Source: Devosia sp. 66-22
GTDB lineage: Bacteria; Pseudomonadota; Alphaproteobacteria; Rhizobiales; Devosiaceae
Reading direction: 5' to 3'
Length of the DNA stretch: 55,819 nt
Assembly (NCBI GenBank): GCA_001899065.1
Contig: MKUZ01000021.1
Coordinates: 15,815 to 71,633 of the forward strand
Positions 16,011 through 25,012 of this stretch are shown here, in pieces. The translations under genes were made by a program, and so were the position numbers. A model generated the notes under the pieces. That model had not been told where the DNA came from and made no database searches. It was given only the letters and a program-made list of their open reading frames with translations. Numbering within the stretch: the stretch's first letter is position 1; every line of letters starts with the position of its first letter.

Positions 16011-17189
16011 GTGAGCTACAAGGCGATCTACAGCTACGCGTGGGATCTGGCCGAAACCGGCGTCGCTACCGCGATCGACGAGTTCCGCGCGCTCGGGCTC
16101 GACACAGTGACGATCGCCGGCACCTACCATGCCGGCAAGTTCCTGCGGCCGCACGGCAAGGCCGGCAAGGTCTACTTCCCCGAAGACGGCACGGCCTACT
16201 TCAACACGAATGACTCGCGCTACGACGGCATCAAGCCGCTGCCCAACAGCCTCACGGCGAAGCAGGACGTCCTGCGTGAGCTCGTCGACGACGGGCGCAT
16301 GGCGGTCAACGTCTGGCTTGTGCTGCTGCACAATACCACGCTCGGCTTGGCGCATCCCCAGAGCGTGGTTCGGAACGTCTTCGGCGATCCGTACTTCTAC
16401 AATCTTTGTCCATCGGCGCCGGAAGCGCGGGCTTATGCGAAGGGTCTCGCGCGCGATGTCACCGAGACCTATGCCGTGGGCGGCATTTCTCTCGAGGCGC
16501 CGGGCTTCACGCCCTATGCCCATGGCTATCACCACGAGTTCGCGCTGATGCGCACGAATCCTTGGCTCGAAAGCCTGCTGGGCCTGTGTTTCTGCGACCA
16601 CTGCGTGACGCGTGCCGAGGCACAGGGCATCGATGCCCGGAGGCTCAAGGCGCAGGCGGCGGCCGACATCGAGTCCTACCTTGCCAGCGACATCGATTTT
16701 CCGTCCGACATGGCCGAGGCGTTCTGGCGTGCCGACATCGCCGCCGATGGCGATCTGCGCCGCTACCTCGATTTCCGGTCGGGCGTGGTGACCTCCCTAG
16801 TCAGCGAGATCCGCGCCGACGTGCGTGTCGACGTCAAAGTTGCGGTGATCCCCTCCGTGGCCCGTCCAACCGGCGGTGCCTGGTACGAGGGTAGTGACCT
16901 GCGCGCGCTCGGCGAAGCAACCGGTATCATCGAGGCCTGCTTCTACGAGGCCTCACCGATGCGCGTGAAGTCCGATCTGTTCGACATCCGTCGGCGTATC
17001 GGCGGCGACGTCACGCTGCGCGGCATCCTCCGCCCGTCCTATCCAGATCTCGCGACCAAGGGCGACTTCATGACGGCCATCGAGGCGCTGCACGACGGCG
17101 GGGTGGATGAACTGGCGTTCTACAACTACGGACACCTACGTCCGGTCAATCTCAAATGGATCGGCGACGCTCTTGGAGGCTCGCAATGA
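16011..17189 (+). CDS. putative TIM-barrel glycosidase-like protein
   Basis: A 392-residue protein, probably cytoplasmic, since no signal peptide follows the GTG start (16011). Conserved-looking blocks include VTIAGTYHAGKFLRPHG, GGISLEAPGFTPYAHG and the cysteine cluster GLCFCDHCVTRA. That cluster is like the C-x-C-x-x-C segment seen in several uncharacterised glycoside-hydrolase-like TIM barrels. Later strands include AVIPSVARPTG and DELAFYNYGHL. I do not assign an activity. Its end overlaps the SDR start (ATGA), so the two are probably co-translated. Confidence 0.72.
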   Translation: MSYKAIYSYAWDLAETGVATAIDEFRALGLDTVTIAGTYHAGKFLRPHGKAGKVYFPEDGTAYFNTNDSRYDGIKPLPNSLTAKQDVLRELVDDGRMAVNVWLVLLHNTTLGLAHPQSVVRNVFGDPYFYNLCPSAPEARAYAKGLARDVTETYAVGGISLEAPGFTPYAHGYHHEFALMRTNPWLESLLGLCFCDHCVTRAEAQGIDARRLKAQAAADIESYLASDIDFPSDMAEAFWRADIAADGDLRRYLDFRSGVVTSLVSEIRADVRVDVKVAVIPSVARPTGGAWYEGSDLRALGEATGIIEACFYEASPMRVKSDLFDIRRRIGGDVTLRGILRPSYPDLATKGDFMTAIEALHDGGVDELAFYNYGHLRPVNLKWIGDALGGSQ

Positions 17190-17965
17190 GCAAGGCATTC
17201 AGCGGCAAGACCATTGCCATCACCGGCGCCGCAGGCGGCATCGGGCAGTGGCTGTGCAAGTTCTTCGGCGAGGAGGGCGCGACGATCGCCGCGCTCGACC
17301 GCAACGAGAAGGTGTTCGAGCTGGCCGACACCCTCGGCAAGCAAGGCATCAGCGCCAAGGCCGCGACCGCCGACATCGCCGACGGTGATGCCGTGGCCCG
17401 CGCCTTCGTCGGCTTCGGCGAGGTGCACATCCTCATCAACAATGCGGGCATTTCGCGCCACACCACGCTCGCCGTCACCGATCCGGCGGGATGGCAGTCG
17501 GACATGGCGGCCAATCTCAACGGCGCCTATGCCTGCGCCTATGCGGTGCTGCCGCAGATGGTGGCACGGCGCGCCGGCAACATCGTCAATGTCGGTTCGG
17601 TCAATGGCCTGTCGGCGCTGGGCGATCCCGCCTACAGCGCCGCCAAGGCCGGCATGATCTCGATGACCCGCTCGATCGCGCAGGAGTATGGCCGCTACGG
17701 CATCCGCGCCAACATCGTGCTGCCGGGCACGGTGCGCACGCCGATCTGGACCGAGCGGATGGCCAAGGACCCCAACGTGCTCAAGACGCTCGAGCGCTGG
17801 TACCCGCTTGGCCGCATCGTCGAGCCGGACGAAGTGGCGCGTGTCATCGCCTTTCTCGCATCCGACCTCGCGAGCGCCGTCACCGGCGCCACGATCCCGG
17901 TTGATTGCGGACTGACCGCGGGCAACATCGTCATGGCCCGCGAGCTTACGCTCGAAGATTTCTGA
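17186..17965 (+). CDS. SDR-family oxidoreductase
   Basis: A 259-residue classical short-chain dehydrogenase. Cofactor motif TGAAGGIG (residues 10-17), NNAG at about 90, catalytic Ser in NVGSVNG, and YSAAK as the YxxxK pair. The C terminus has the usual PVDCG strand. It is likely to oxidise a secondary alcohol in the pathway. ATG at 17186 overlaps the previous stop and follows GGAGG. An upstream in-frame start at 17156 is less likely. Confidence 0.92.
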   Translation: MSKAFSGKTIAITGAAGGIGQWLCKFFGEEGATIAALDRNEKVFELADTLGKQGISAKAATADIADGDAVARAFVGFGEVHILINNAGISRHTTLAVTDPAGWQSDMAANLNGAYACAYAVLPQMVARRAGNIVNVGSVNGLSALGDPAYSAAKAGMISMTRSIAQEYGRYGIRANIVLPGTVRTPIWTERMAKDPNVLKTLERWYPLGRIVEPDEVARVIAFLASDLASAVTGATIPVDCGLTAGNIVMARELTLEDF

Positions 17966-17977
17966 GGGGACACTGTC

Positions 17978-18979
17978 ATGGATAGACTGCGCATCGGCGT
18001 CATCGGCCTGGGCTGGTTCGGCGAAATCCACGCCGAAACCATCGCGGGTGTCGCCAATCTCGAACTTGCGGCACTGTGCACCCGCACGCCCGAGCGCCTC
18101 GCGGCGATGGGGGAGAAGTTCGGCGTCACCAAGCTCTATCGCGACTATCACGATCTGCTGGCCGACCCGGACATCGACGCAGTCTCGATCTGCACCATGT
18201 GGGACCAGCACACCGAGCCGGCCATTGCCGCGCTCAAGGCCGGCAAGCACGTGTTCCTCGAAAAACCCATCGCTTCCACGGTCGAGGACGCGCGCAAGAT
18301 CTCCGCGGCTTCCAAGGGCGCCAAGGGCATCCTGTTTATCGGCCATGTCGTTCGCTTCAATCCGCGTTACCGCATGGCCAAGCAGGCCATCGACGAGGGC
18401 CGGATCGGCAAGATCGTGGCGCTGTCGTCGCGCCGCAACATTCCGGCGGCCTGGACGCCGACAATCCTCACCAAGATCGGGCCGATCGTGGGTGATGCTA
18501 TCCACGACACCGACATCATGCTGTGGTTCACCGGCGACACCATCGCCTCGACCTACGCGCAAACAGTCGACGTGCGCGGGCTCAAGCATCCGGATATCGG
18601 CCAGACGATGTATCGGTTCAAGGGTGGCGCCACGGCGACGCTCGAAACGGTGTGGTGCATGCCTGATAAAACACCGTTCGATATCGATGAGCGCATGTCG
18701 ATCATCGGCACCGGGGGCATCATCCATGTCCAGGACACGTTTCCAAATCTCGGCATCGTCGACGGCAGCAAGCTGCATTCGCCCGACACCACCTATTGGC
18801 CGATGTTCAACGGCGTTCGCGGTGGTGCGTTGCGCGACGAGTTCGTCTACTTCGCCGGCACGGCGCTCAGCGGCGCTCCGGTCACTATCGGCACGCCTGA
18901 GGACGCCACTGCGGCGCTCGAGGCAACCCTCGCCGCCGAGGAGTCGGCTCGCACCGGCAATGTGGTGAGGCTCGGATGA
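17978..18979 (+). CDS. Gfo/Idh/MocA-family oxidoreductase
   Basis: A 333-residue second dehydrogenase of this family in the same operon. Rossmann motif GLGWFGEIHA, EKP at VFLEKPIAST, and a substrate-side GDAIHDTDIMLW motif in place of the more common DxGxHxxD. A GAGGGGAC site lies before the ATG. Two such enzymes plus an SDR suggest successive or epimerising redox steps on one polyhydroxylated substrate. Confidence 0.92.
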   Translation: MDRLRIGVIGLGWFGEIHAETIAGVANLELAALCTRTPERLAAMGEKFGVTKLYRDYHDLLADPDIDAVSICTMWDQHTEPAIAALKAGKHVFLEKPIASTVEDARKISAASKGAKGILFIGHVVRFNPRYRMAKQAIDEGRIGKIVALSSRRNIPAAWTPTILTKIGPIVGDAIHDTDIMLWFTGDTIASTYAQTVDVRGLKHPDIGQTMYRFKGGATATLETVWCMPDKTPFDIDERMSIIGTGGIIHVQDTFPNLGIVDGSKLHSPDTTYWPMFNGVRGGALRDEFVYFAGTALSGAPVTIGTPEDATAALEATLAAEESARTGNVVRLG

Positions 18980-19323
18980 GCGATTTCGAGTTCGACCATA
19001 TCGGCATCACCACCACCGAGCCGCAGCCGCAGGAAGACTGGGTGGAGGCGAGCAAGATCTGGGTCACCAATCCGCGCAACCACCCCGAGCACATCGAGTT
19101 CCTGCGCTATCGCGAGGACAGCACGGTGCCCGACGCGGTGCGCTACAATCCGCACGTCGCCTATCGGGTCAAGGACCTCAAGCCGCACCTCGAGGTAGGC
19201 GGCGTCGAGATTCTGATCCCGCCCTTCATCGTCGGCGACTTCCTCGAAGTGGTGTTCGTCCGCAAGCACGGCGCCATCTTCGAATATATGCGCTACCTCA
19301 AAGAGGGCTGGTTCGGGAACTGA
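18976..19323 (+). CDS. small VOC/glyoxalase-like protein
   Basis: A 115-residue single-domain protein starting MSDFEFDHIGITTTEPQP, with the beta-alpha-beta-beta-beta pattern of vicinal-oxygen-chelate proteins. A His sits early (FDHIG) and a Glu late (GAIFEYMRY) as possible metal ligands. It overlaps the preceding stop by four bases, so it belongs to the operon. It could be an epimerase or lyase for the same substrate. It ends the unit, with a 215-base gap before the next regulator. Confidence 0.8.
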   Translation: MSDFEFDHIGITTTEPQPQEDWVEASKIWVTNPRNHPEHIEFLRYREDSTVPDAVRYNPHVAYRVKDLKPHLEVGGVEILIPPFIVGDFLEVVFVRKHGAIFEYMRYLKEGWFGN

Positions 19324-19479
19324 CCCGAACCGGTCGCGACAGCCGGGCGGCATTTGCTGCCTGCGTGCCGGCAGCAAATTGACAGTATCGAGTTGACGGA
19401 GTGCTCCGCGGGCGGGCACCGCTTCCTCGCGCCGAGCGTCGGCGGTTGGCCCGGCGGACGGGCGCGCTTGATTCACCCA

Positions 19480-19530
19480 TTGACAGCAATGATCATTGCA
19501 AGGCATACCAATTCTGCAAAGATAATTGCA
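19480..19530 (+). promoter_or_regulatory. promoter with palindrome in the spacer
   Basis: A consensus -35 TTGACA (19480-19485) is followed directly by the perfect palindrome GCAATGATCATTGC (19486-19499), then a -10-like CATACC (19504-19509). A second inverted repeat, TGCAA (19515-19519) with TTGCA (19526-19530), lies just before the start codon at 19539. Both share the TTGCA/TGCAA core, the expected geometry for a repressor that blocks its own promoter. Confidence 0.65.
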
Positions 19531-19538
19531 GTCTGGCG

Positions 19539-20375
19539 ATGAAGGTTCTGGATCGGGTTGCCGCCCACTCCGCCAAGCTGACCGAGGCTGATCGCAAGAT
19601 CATCGCCACGGTCTTTGACGACCGGACGGAAACGGCCTTTCTTTCGGGCCCGCAACTGGCCGAGCGGGCCAGCGTGCACGAGGCGGCGGCGACCCGTCTC
19701 GCCCAGAAGCTCGGCTTCAAGGGCTATCCGGAGATGCGCGCGCAACTGCAGCGCGAGCTGGTCGAAGGGCAGGACGCCGCCGACCGCATGCGCCGTTCCG
19801 TCGCCAAGGTCGAGCATGGCGGCTATCTCGCCGACCTCGTCGCCAAGGAAGTGGCTGCCCTGCAGGTTCTGCTGGGGGCGGTCTCCCAGCAGGACGTCGA
19901 CACCGCGGCGGACATGCTGATCGACGCCAAGCGGGTCTTCATCTTCGGGCAGGGCCACGCCCTCGCCGTTGCCTCGTTCCTGCAGCGCCGGCTGGACCGG
20001 TTCGGCATGACCACCGTGGCGCTGACCGGCCGCGGCCGCGACATCGCCGAGCGCCTGGTCGACCTCAACCAGCACGACGTCGTTTTTGCCCTGGCCTTCC
20101 GCAAGCAGCCTGACAGTTACCGGGCGCTGTTGGAGTTGGCCGCCGAGGCAGGTGCCACGGTCATTCTCGTTTCCGATCTGGCCGGGCCCACCATGGAGCC
20201 CAAGGCCGATCTCATGCTTGCCGCCCCCCGCGGGCGCTCGGGCAGCGAATTCCAGACCCCGACAGTCCCGTTCGCCATCGTCAACGGCATCCTGCTGACG
20301 ATCGCCGGACGGCACCAAAAGCAAATCATGGGAAAGCTGGAGAAACTGTCGAAGCTGTTCGACCGCTTCGACTAA
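19539..20375 (+). CDS. MurR/RpiR-family transcriptional regulator
   Basis: A 278-residue protein. The N-terminal HTH_6 domain (LTEADRKIIATVF, then GPQLAERASVHEAAATRLAQKLGF) is followed by a SIS domain (RVFIFGQGHALAVASFLQRRL, then DVVFALAFRKQPDSYRALLEL). The SIS domain of this family usually binds a phosphorylated sugar. It is the first gene of a rightward unit with an importer, a phosphatase and a Na/Pi transporter. ATG at 19539 is chosen because the protein then begins as usual for the family, and the upstream extension covers the promoter. Confidence 0.92.
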   Translation: MKVLDRVAAHSAKLTEADRKIIATVFDDRTETAFLSGPQLAERASVHEAAATRLAQKLGFKGYPEMRAQLQRELVEGQDAADRMRRSVAKVEHGGYLADLVAKEVAALQVLLGAVSQQDVDTAADMLIDAKRVFIFGQGHALAVASFLQRRLDRFGMTTVALTGRGRDIAERLVDLNQHDVVFALAFRKQPDSYRALLELAAEAGATVILVSDLAGPTMEPKADLMLAAPRGRSGSEFQTPTVPFAIVNGILLTIAGRHQKQIMGKLEKLSKLFDRFD

Positions 20376-20393
20376 CGGAGGAGGAGAGTTGGA

Positions 20394-21515
20394 ATGCTGA
20401 ACACCCTGAGGTCTGCCCTGTTGCTGGCCGCCGCCATCCTGCCGGTGTCGGTCTATGCGCAGGACCTCGATGCAATGACGCCCGAGGAGCTTCTGCCGCT
20501 CGCGCAGAAGGAAGGGCAGGTCGTCGTCTTTTCGCTGTCGAGCCGCATTGCGCGCGTCGAGGCGGCCTTCGAGGCGCAGTATCCCGGAGTCGACCTGGTC
20601 GGCGTGGATCTGAGCTCGACCAAGCAGATCGCCCGCGTGGTGGCCGAGCAGCAGGCCGGCGTCTACGCCGTCGACGTGCTGTATCTTGCCGATACGCCCA
20701 TCGTTTACACCGACCTTCTCGCCGATGGCCGCATTCACAATTACATGCCGCCGCGGGTCGCCGGGGAGATCGATCCGGCCATGCAGCAGCCGCTCGCCGT
20801 GCATCGCCTCTCCACCAAGGTGCTGATGTACAATGAAGCGGCTTATCCGAACGGCTCGCCGATCAGCAATCTGTGGCAGCTCACGCTTCCCGAGTGGCGC
20901 GGCAAAGTGCTGATGGTCGATCCCAGCCAACGCGGCGAGCTGCTCGATCTGCTGACCGAAATCTCGCTGCACCCCGACGAGATGGCGAAGGCCTATCAGG
21001 CGCAGTTCGGTTCGGCTATTGCCGTCGACAGCGACCTGCAGGGCGCCGGCGAGCAGTTCGTCCGCGACCTGTTCGAGAACGATCTGATCCTCGTCGCCAA
21101 CAGCGATGTGCTCAATGAATCGGTCGGCGATATCGCGGCTACCAACCCGCCTGTCGCCTTCGGCACCTATTCGGATCGTCGCGACAACGAGGACGAAGGC
21201 TGGGCCCTGCAGGTTGCCAACGATGTTGTTCCCGCGAATGGCATTCTATTCCCGGCCGTGCTGACCATCGCCGACAAGGCGCCGCACCCGGCGGCGGCGC
21301 GCCTGCTGATCGACTTCATGTATGGCGATGATAGTGCCACCGGCGGACCGGGCTTCGAGCCGTTCAATGTGCCCGGTGACTACGCCGTGCGGTCGACCAT
21401 CACCGACGATCCGGACTCGGTGCGGCTCGACAAGCTCAATGCCTGGACCATCGATCCGGCAGCGACCGCCGCGGCGCGCGGCCGGATCGCCGACCTGATC
21501 ATCACCCTGCAATAG
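20394..21515 (+). CDS. ABC substrate-binding protein, Fe3+/sugar-phosphate type
   Basis: A 373-residue periplasmic binding protein with a Sec signal peptide (cleavage near VYAQ, residue 23). The mature N terminus TPEELLPLAQKEGQVVVFSLSSR and the later LSSTKQIARVVAEQQAG are typical of the FbpA/AfuA-like group. That group includes ferric-iron, 2-aminoethylphosphonate and hexose-phosphate binders. No tyrosine pair typical of FbpA iron sites is obvious. An excellent GGAGGAGGAG site precedes the ATG. A GC hairpin follows the stop. Confidence 0.88.
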   Translation: MLNTLRSALLLAAAILPVSVYAQDLDAMTPEELLPLAQKEGQVVVFSLSSRIARVEAAFEAQYPGVDLVGVDLSSTKQIARVVAEQQAGVYAVDVLYLADTPIVYTDLLADGRIHNYMPPRVAGEIDPAMQQPLAVHRLSTKVLMYNEAAYPNGSPISNLWQLTLPEWRGKVLMVDPSQRGELLDLLTEISLHPDEMAKAYQAQFGSAIAVDSDLQGAGEQFVRDLFENDLILVANSDVLNESVGDIAATNPPVAFGTYSDRRDNEDEGWALQVANDVVPANGILFPAVLTIADKAPHPAAARLLIDFMYGDDSATGGPGFEPFNVPGDYAVRSTITDDPDSVRLDKLNAWTIDPAATAAARGRIADLIITLQ

Positions 21516-21523
21516 GCTTGCGG

Positions 21524-21545
21524 CCGGCACGCGCGAGCGTGCCGG
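21524..21545 (+). terminator. 9-bp GNRA hairpin after the binding-protein gene
   Basis: CCGGCACGC (21524-21532) and GCGTGCCGG (21537-21545) form a perfect stem capped by a GCGA tetraloop, 9 bases after the stop. It lacks a T-run, so stabilisation of the upstream mRNA or partial attenuation before the permease gene is likelier than full termination. Confidence 0.55.
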
Positions 21546-21564
21546 TCCCCGCCGAGGGCATCCC

Positions 21565-23310
21565 ATGACATCGACATCCCTGACTTTGGCATCCGGCAGG
21601 CGACTGTTCCGGTCCGAGAACGTCACGCCCCTGCTGCTGATCCTGATGGTGGCCGTGCTGGTCATTGCGCCGCTGGTCAAGATCGTGCTGGTCACGCTGA
21701 CACCGGAAGGCCTTGCCGCCTGGCAGTCCGTGCTCGCCAGCCCGCTCTCGGAGAATCTGTGGTGGCGGCCGCTGCTCAACACTCTGCTGCTCGGCCTCGG
21801 CGTCGCCGGCGGCTGCCTGCTGCTGGGCGGGTTCCTGGCCTGGCTCGTCGTGCTCACCGACGTGCCGGGAGCGCGGTTCCTCGGGGTCCTCTCTACCCTG
21901 CCATTCATGATCCCGAGCTTCGCCGCCGCGTTGGCCTGGGGCACGCTGTTCCGCAACTCGCGGCTCGGCGGCTCGGCGGGCTTCTTCGAAGTCAGCGGCA
22001 TCGCCATTCCTGACTGGCTGGCCTGGGGGCTGCTGCCCACGCTGATCGTCTTGATCGCCCATTACTACTCGCTGGCCTACACCATCATCGCCGCCGCGCT
22101 CAGCTCCGTCGGCGCCGACCTGATCGAGTCGGCCCAGATGGCGGGTGCCAAGCGCCCGCGCATCTTCTTTGGCATCATCCTGCCCGTCGTTACTCCGGCG
22201 TTGATCGCAGCCGCGTCGCTCACATTTGCGGGTGCGGTGGCCAATTTCGCGGCACCGGCGCTGCTCGGCCTGCCGGTCCGTATGCAGACCCTCTCGACGC
22301 GGTTGTTCGGCATGATCGAAACCGGCAACAGCGAGCGCGGCTTCGTGCTTGCCCTGCTGCTGATCGCGGTGGCGGCGACCTTCCTGTTCTTTTCTGATCG
22401 ATTGGTCTCGGGTCGCAAAGCCTTCGTCACCGTGACGGGCAAGGGCGGGCGCACCAAGCGCTTCCCGCTCGGCATCTGGCGCTGGCCGCTCTTTGCCGTT
22501 GCCGTGCTGCTGGGCTGCATGACCACCGTCGTGCCGGTGCTGGTGCTGGCGGCCTCGAGTCTCGCGCCGCAGAGCGGGGAGCTGTTCTCCAACTGGACGC
22601 TCCATTTCTGGATCGGCGAAGGCGGCGGCGCCATCGCGCAGGGCACCGCGGGTATCTTCCGCAACCCCGTGCTGATCGACGCGCTGTGGAACACCATCAA
22701 GCTGGGCGTCACGGTTGCGGTCATCACCATGGTGATCGGCCTCGCGCTCGCCCATACGATCGTGCGGCGCAAGGGAACGCTGTTGGCCAATGTCCTGAGC
22801 CAGTTGGCCTTCATGCCGCTGCTCATCCCCTCCATCGCGTTTGCGGCTGCCTACATCGCCCTCTTCGGGGCCCCCATCGGGCCGTTCCCCTCCCTCTACG
22901 GCACCTTTGCCCTGCTGGTCATTGCCGCGGCAGCGCACAATCTACCCTATGCGGTGCAGTCGGGCCGTTCGGTGCTCGGCCAGGTCTCGGCGGATATCGA
23001 GGAGAGCGCCAAGCTCACCGGCGCGCACCCGGTCCACCGCATGCTGGTGATCGTGTTCCCGCTTGCGATCCGGGGCCTGCTCGCCGGGGCCATCCTCGTC
23101 TTCGTCAAGATGGTCCGTGATCTCTCGCTGGTCGTCCTGTTGTTCAGCGCTACCTCGCCGGTGCTGTCGATGGTCGCCTACCGCTACGCATCGGAAGGCT
23201 TCATGCAGTTCGCCAACGCCATCACTCTTCTCATCCTCGTCATCTGCCTCGCGGCCTCCCTCATCGCCCAGGGGCTGCAGGCCCGCGTCCAGAAGTGGAA
23301 GCAATCATGA
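21565..23310 (+). CDS. fused ABC permease, Fe3+/phosphonate type
   Basis: A 581-residue inner-membrane protein made of two permease halves, each with about six membrane segments. It carries two EAA coupling loops (ESAQMAGAKRPRIFFGIILP near residue 190 and ESAKLTGAHPVHRMLVIVFP near residue 480). A fused dimer like this is standard for FbpB/AfuB/ThiP-type systems. Its stop overlaps the ATPase start, so subunits are co-translated. Confidence 0.92.
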   Translation: MTSTSLTLASGRRLFRSENVTPLLLILMVAVLVIAPLVKIVLVTLTPEGLAAWQSVLASPLSENLWWRPLLNTLLLGLGVAGGCLLLGGFLAWLVVLTDVPGARFLGVLSTLPFMIPSFAAALAWGTLFRNSRLGGSAGFFEVSGIAIPDWLAWGLLPTLIVLIAHYYSLAYTIIAAALSSVGADLIESAQMAGAKRPRIFFGIILPVVTPALIAAASLTFAGAVANFAAPALLGLPVRMQTLSTRLFGMIETGNSERGFVLALLLIAVAATFLFFSDRLVSGRKAFVTVTGKGGRTKRFPLGIWRWPLFAVAVLLGCMTTVVPVLVLAASSLAPQSGELFSNWTLHFWIGEGGGAIAQGTAGIFRNPVLIDALWNTIKLGVTVAVITMVIGLALAHTIVRRKGTLLANVLSQLAFMPLLIPSIAFAAAYIALFGAPIGPFPSLYGTFALLVIAAAAHNLPYAVQSGRSVLGQVSADIEESAKLTGAHPVHRMLVIVFPLAIRGLLAGAILVFVKMVRDLSLVVLLFSATSPVLSMVAYRYASEGFMQFANAITLLILVICLAASLIAQGLQARVQKWKQS

Positions 23311-24407
23311 ACACCCTCAACACATCCCCGCCCGATGCCATCCACATCGCCGGACTGGTCAAGCGCTTCGGCACCTTCACCGCCGTCGACCACATCGACA
23401 TCGCGGTGCCCAAGGGGTCCTTTCTGGTGCTCGTCGGTCCGTCCGGTTGTGGCAAGTCGACCCTGCTGCGCATGCTGGCGGGCCTCGACGACCCCACCGA
23501 GGGCGAGATCGCCTTCCTCGGGCATACCGTATCGAACGGCGTGGGCGGCGTGCTCTCCGATCCGCGCCAGCGCAATGCGGGCCTTGTGTTCCAGAGCTAT
23601 GCGCTCTGGCCGCACATGACAGTCGCCAACAACATCGCCTGGCCGCTCAAGGTGGCCAAGTGGAATAAACCGATGCGCGAGGCGCGTGTCGCCGAGGTTC
23701 TCTCCCTGCTCGGGATCGATGCCCTCCGCAACCGCTATCCGGCCGAGATTTCGGGTGGCCAACAGCAGCGCGTGGCGATCGCGCGCACCATCGCCCCCAA
23801 GCCGGCCATCCTGCTGTTCGACGAGCCGCTGTCCAATCTCGATGCCAAGCTGCGCATCGAAATGCGCAGCGAGCTGATGCGCATCCATCGCGCCACCGGG
23901 GCGACGTCGGTCTATGTCACGCATGATCAGGTCGAGGCCATGACCATGGCGACACATGTCGCGGTGCTCAACAATGGCCGCGTCGAGCAGTTCGGCGCTC
24001 CCATCGACCTGTTGCGGGAGCCGCAGACGACGTTCGTTGCAACATTCCTCGGTACGCCGCCGGCCAATCTGCTGCCGGTCGAGAGGCGGGGCGACAGCCT
24101 TGTGTTCGGCGACTTGCCGCTGGCCAGCGGCGCTCTCGCGCCGGGCCTCGCCACAGCGCAGCTGCTCTACCGCGCGCAGGACATCGGCGTGGGCGCGGTA
24201 GAGGGACGCCCCTCCATCGCGGCGACGTTCTCCGAGGCGGCGCCGATCGCCGGGCAGACAATGGTCACTGCCATGGTCGGCGACCTCCGTCTCACCGGGC
24301 TCGTCGACGGCTACTTCCAGGCAGCACCGGGCGATCGCATCGCGCTCAGCTTCCTGCGCGACCCCGATGCCGTCTTCACAACCGCCGGCGAGAAGGTTGC
24401 GCGATGA
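23307..24407 (+). CDS. ABC transporter ATP-binding protein, FbpC/AfuC type
   Basis: A 366-residue ATPase. Walker A GPSGCGKST, signature SGGQQQRVAIAR, Walker B ILLFDEPLSNLDAKLR and switch VTHDQ are intact, followed by a TOBE-like C-terminal domain from about residue 240. ATG at 23307 overlaps the permease stop (ATGA); an ATG four codons upstream is less likely. It completes an SBP-permease-ATPase importer. Confidence 0.92.
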   Translation: MNTLNTSPPDAIHIAGLVKRFGTFTAVDHIDIAVPKGSFLVLVGPSGCGKSTLLRMLAGLDDPTEGEIAFLGHTVSNGVGGVLSDPRQRNAGLVFQSYALWPHMTVANNIAWPLKVAKWNKPMREARVAEVLSLLGIDALRNRYPAEISGGQQQRVAIARTIAPKPAILLFDEPLSNLDAKLRIEMRSELMRIHRATGATSVYVTHDQVEAMTMATHVAVLNNGRVEQFGAPIDLLREPQTTFVATFLGTPPANLLPVERRGDSLVFGDLPLASGALAPGLATAQLLYRAQDIGVGAVEGRPSIAATFSEAAPIAGQTMVTAMVGDLRLTGLVDGYFQAAPGDRIALSFLRDPDAVFTTAGEKVAR

Positions 24408-25009
24408 GACTCATTCTGTTGCGCCACGGGGAGACCACGTGGAACGCCGAGCAGCGCCTGCAGGGCCAGGACAATTCCGACCTGTCGGAGCGGGGCATCC
24501 AGCAGGCGCGGCGTTTCCTCGGCTTTGCCCGGGCGCTGAACCCGCAGCGCGTCGTGTCGTCCGACCTCGGACGCACACGCCAGACCGCGCACATCATCGG
24601 GCATGGCGACTGCCCTGCCGATGCGCGGCTGCGCGAGCTGGACATGGGCGAGTGGACCGGCCGCATCAAGTCGGACCTGATCGCCGGGCACGCCGAGGAC
24701 TACCACGCCTGGCGCGCCGGAACCTTCACGCCGCCGCGCGCCGAAACCTGGACGGCCTTCCGCGACCGCATCGCCGCCGGTATCCGAGACTGGATGGGCC
24801 GGGGCGAGGGCGACATTCTCGCCATCGTGCATGGCGGCGTGATCCGCGCCGCCTGCCATGAGTTCCTCGGCCTGCCGCCGTCGCGCGTCATCCCCGTCAC
24901 GCCGGGTACCGCGACGATCCTCAACTTCGCCGACGGCGGAGCCGGCGCGGCGCAGCTCGAGGGTTACAATATCGGCGCTGTCGTGCCGGACCTCTCCGTG
25001 GCGGACTGA
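24404..25009 (+). CDS. histidine phosphatase family protein
   Basis: A 201-residue phosphoglycerate-mutase-like phosphatase. The nucleophile motif is LRHGETTWN (His at about residue 6) and SSDLGRTRQTA supplies the second Arg. Glu follows in ELDMGEW and the second His is in VHGGVIRAA. It has no signal peptide, so it acts in the cytoplasm. It overlaps the ATPase stop by four bases, tying it to the transporter. It probably removes phosphate from the imported substrate or a derivative. CobC/alpha-ribazole phosphatase is an alternative family member, but no cobalamin genes are near. Confidence 0.9.
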   Translation: MRLILLRHGETTWNAEQRLQGQDNSDLSERGIQQARRFLGFARALNPQRVVSSDLGRTRQTAHIIGHGDCPADARLRELDMGEWTGRIKSDLIAGHAEDYHAWRAGTFTPPRAETWTAFRDRIAAGIRDWMGRGEGDILAIVHGGVIRAACHEFLGLPPSRVIPVTPGTATILNFADGGAGAAQLEGYNIGAVVPDLSVAD

Positions 25010-25012
25010 GCC

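Noticed and set aside
19473-20972. A 499-residue leftward frame across the RpiR and binding-protein genes
   Set aside because: It is antisense to two well-supported genes and shows no domain.
21502-22938. A 478-residue leftward frame opposite the fused permease
   Set aside because: It is highly charged shadow sequence; the sense frame has membrane segments and EAA loops.
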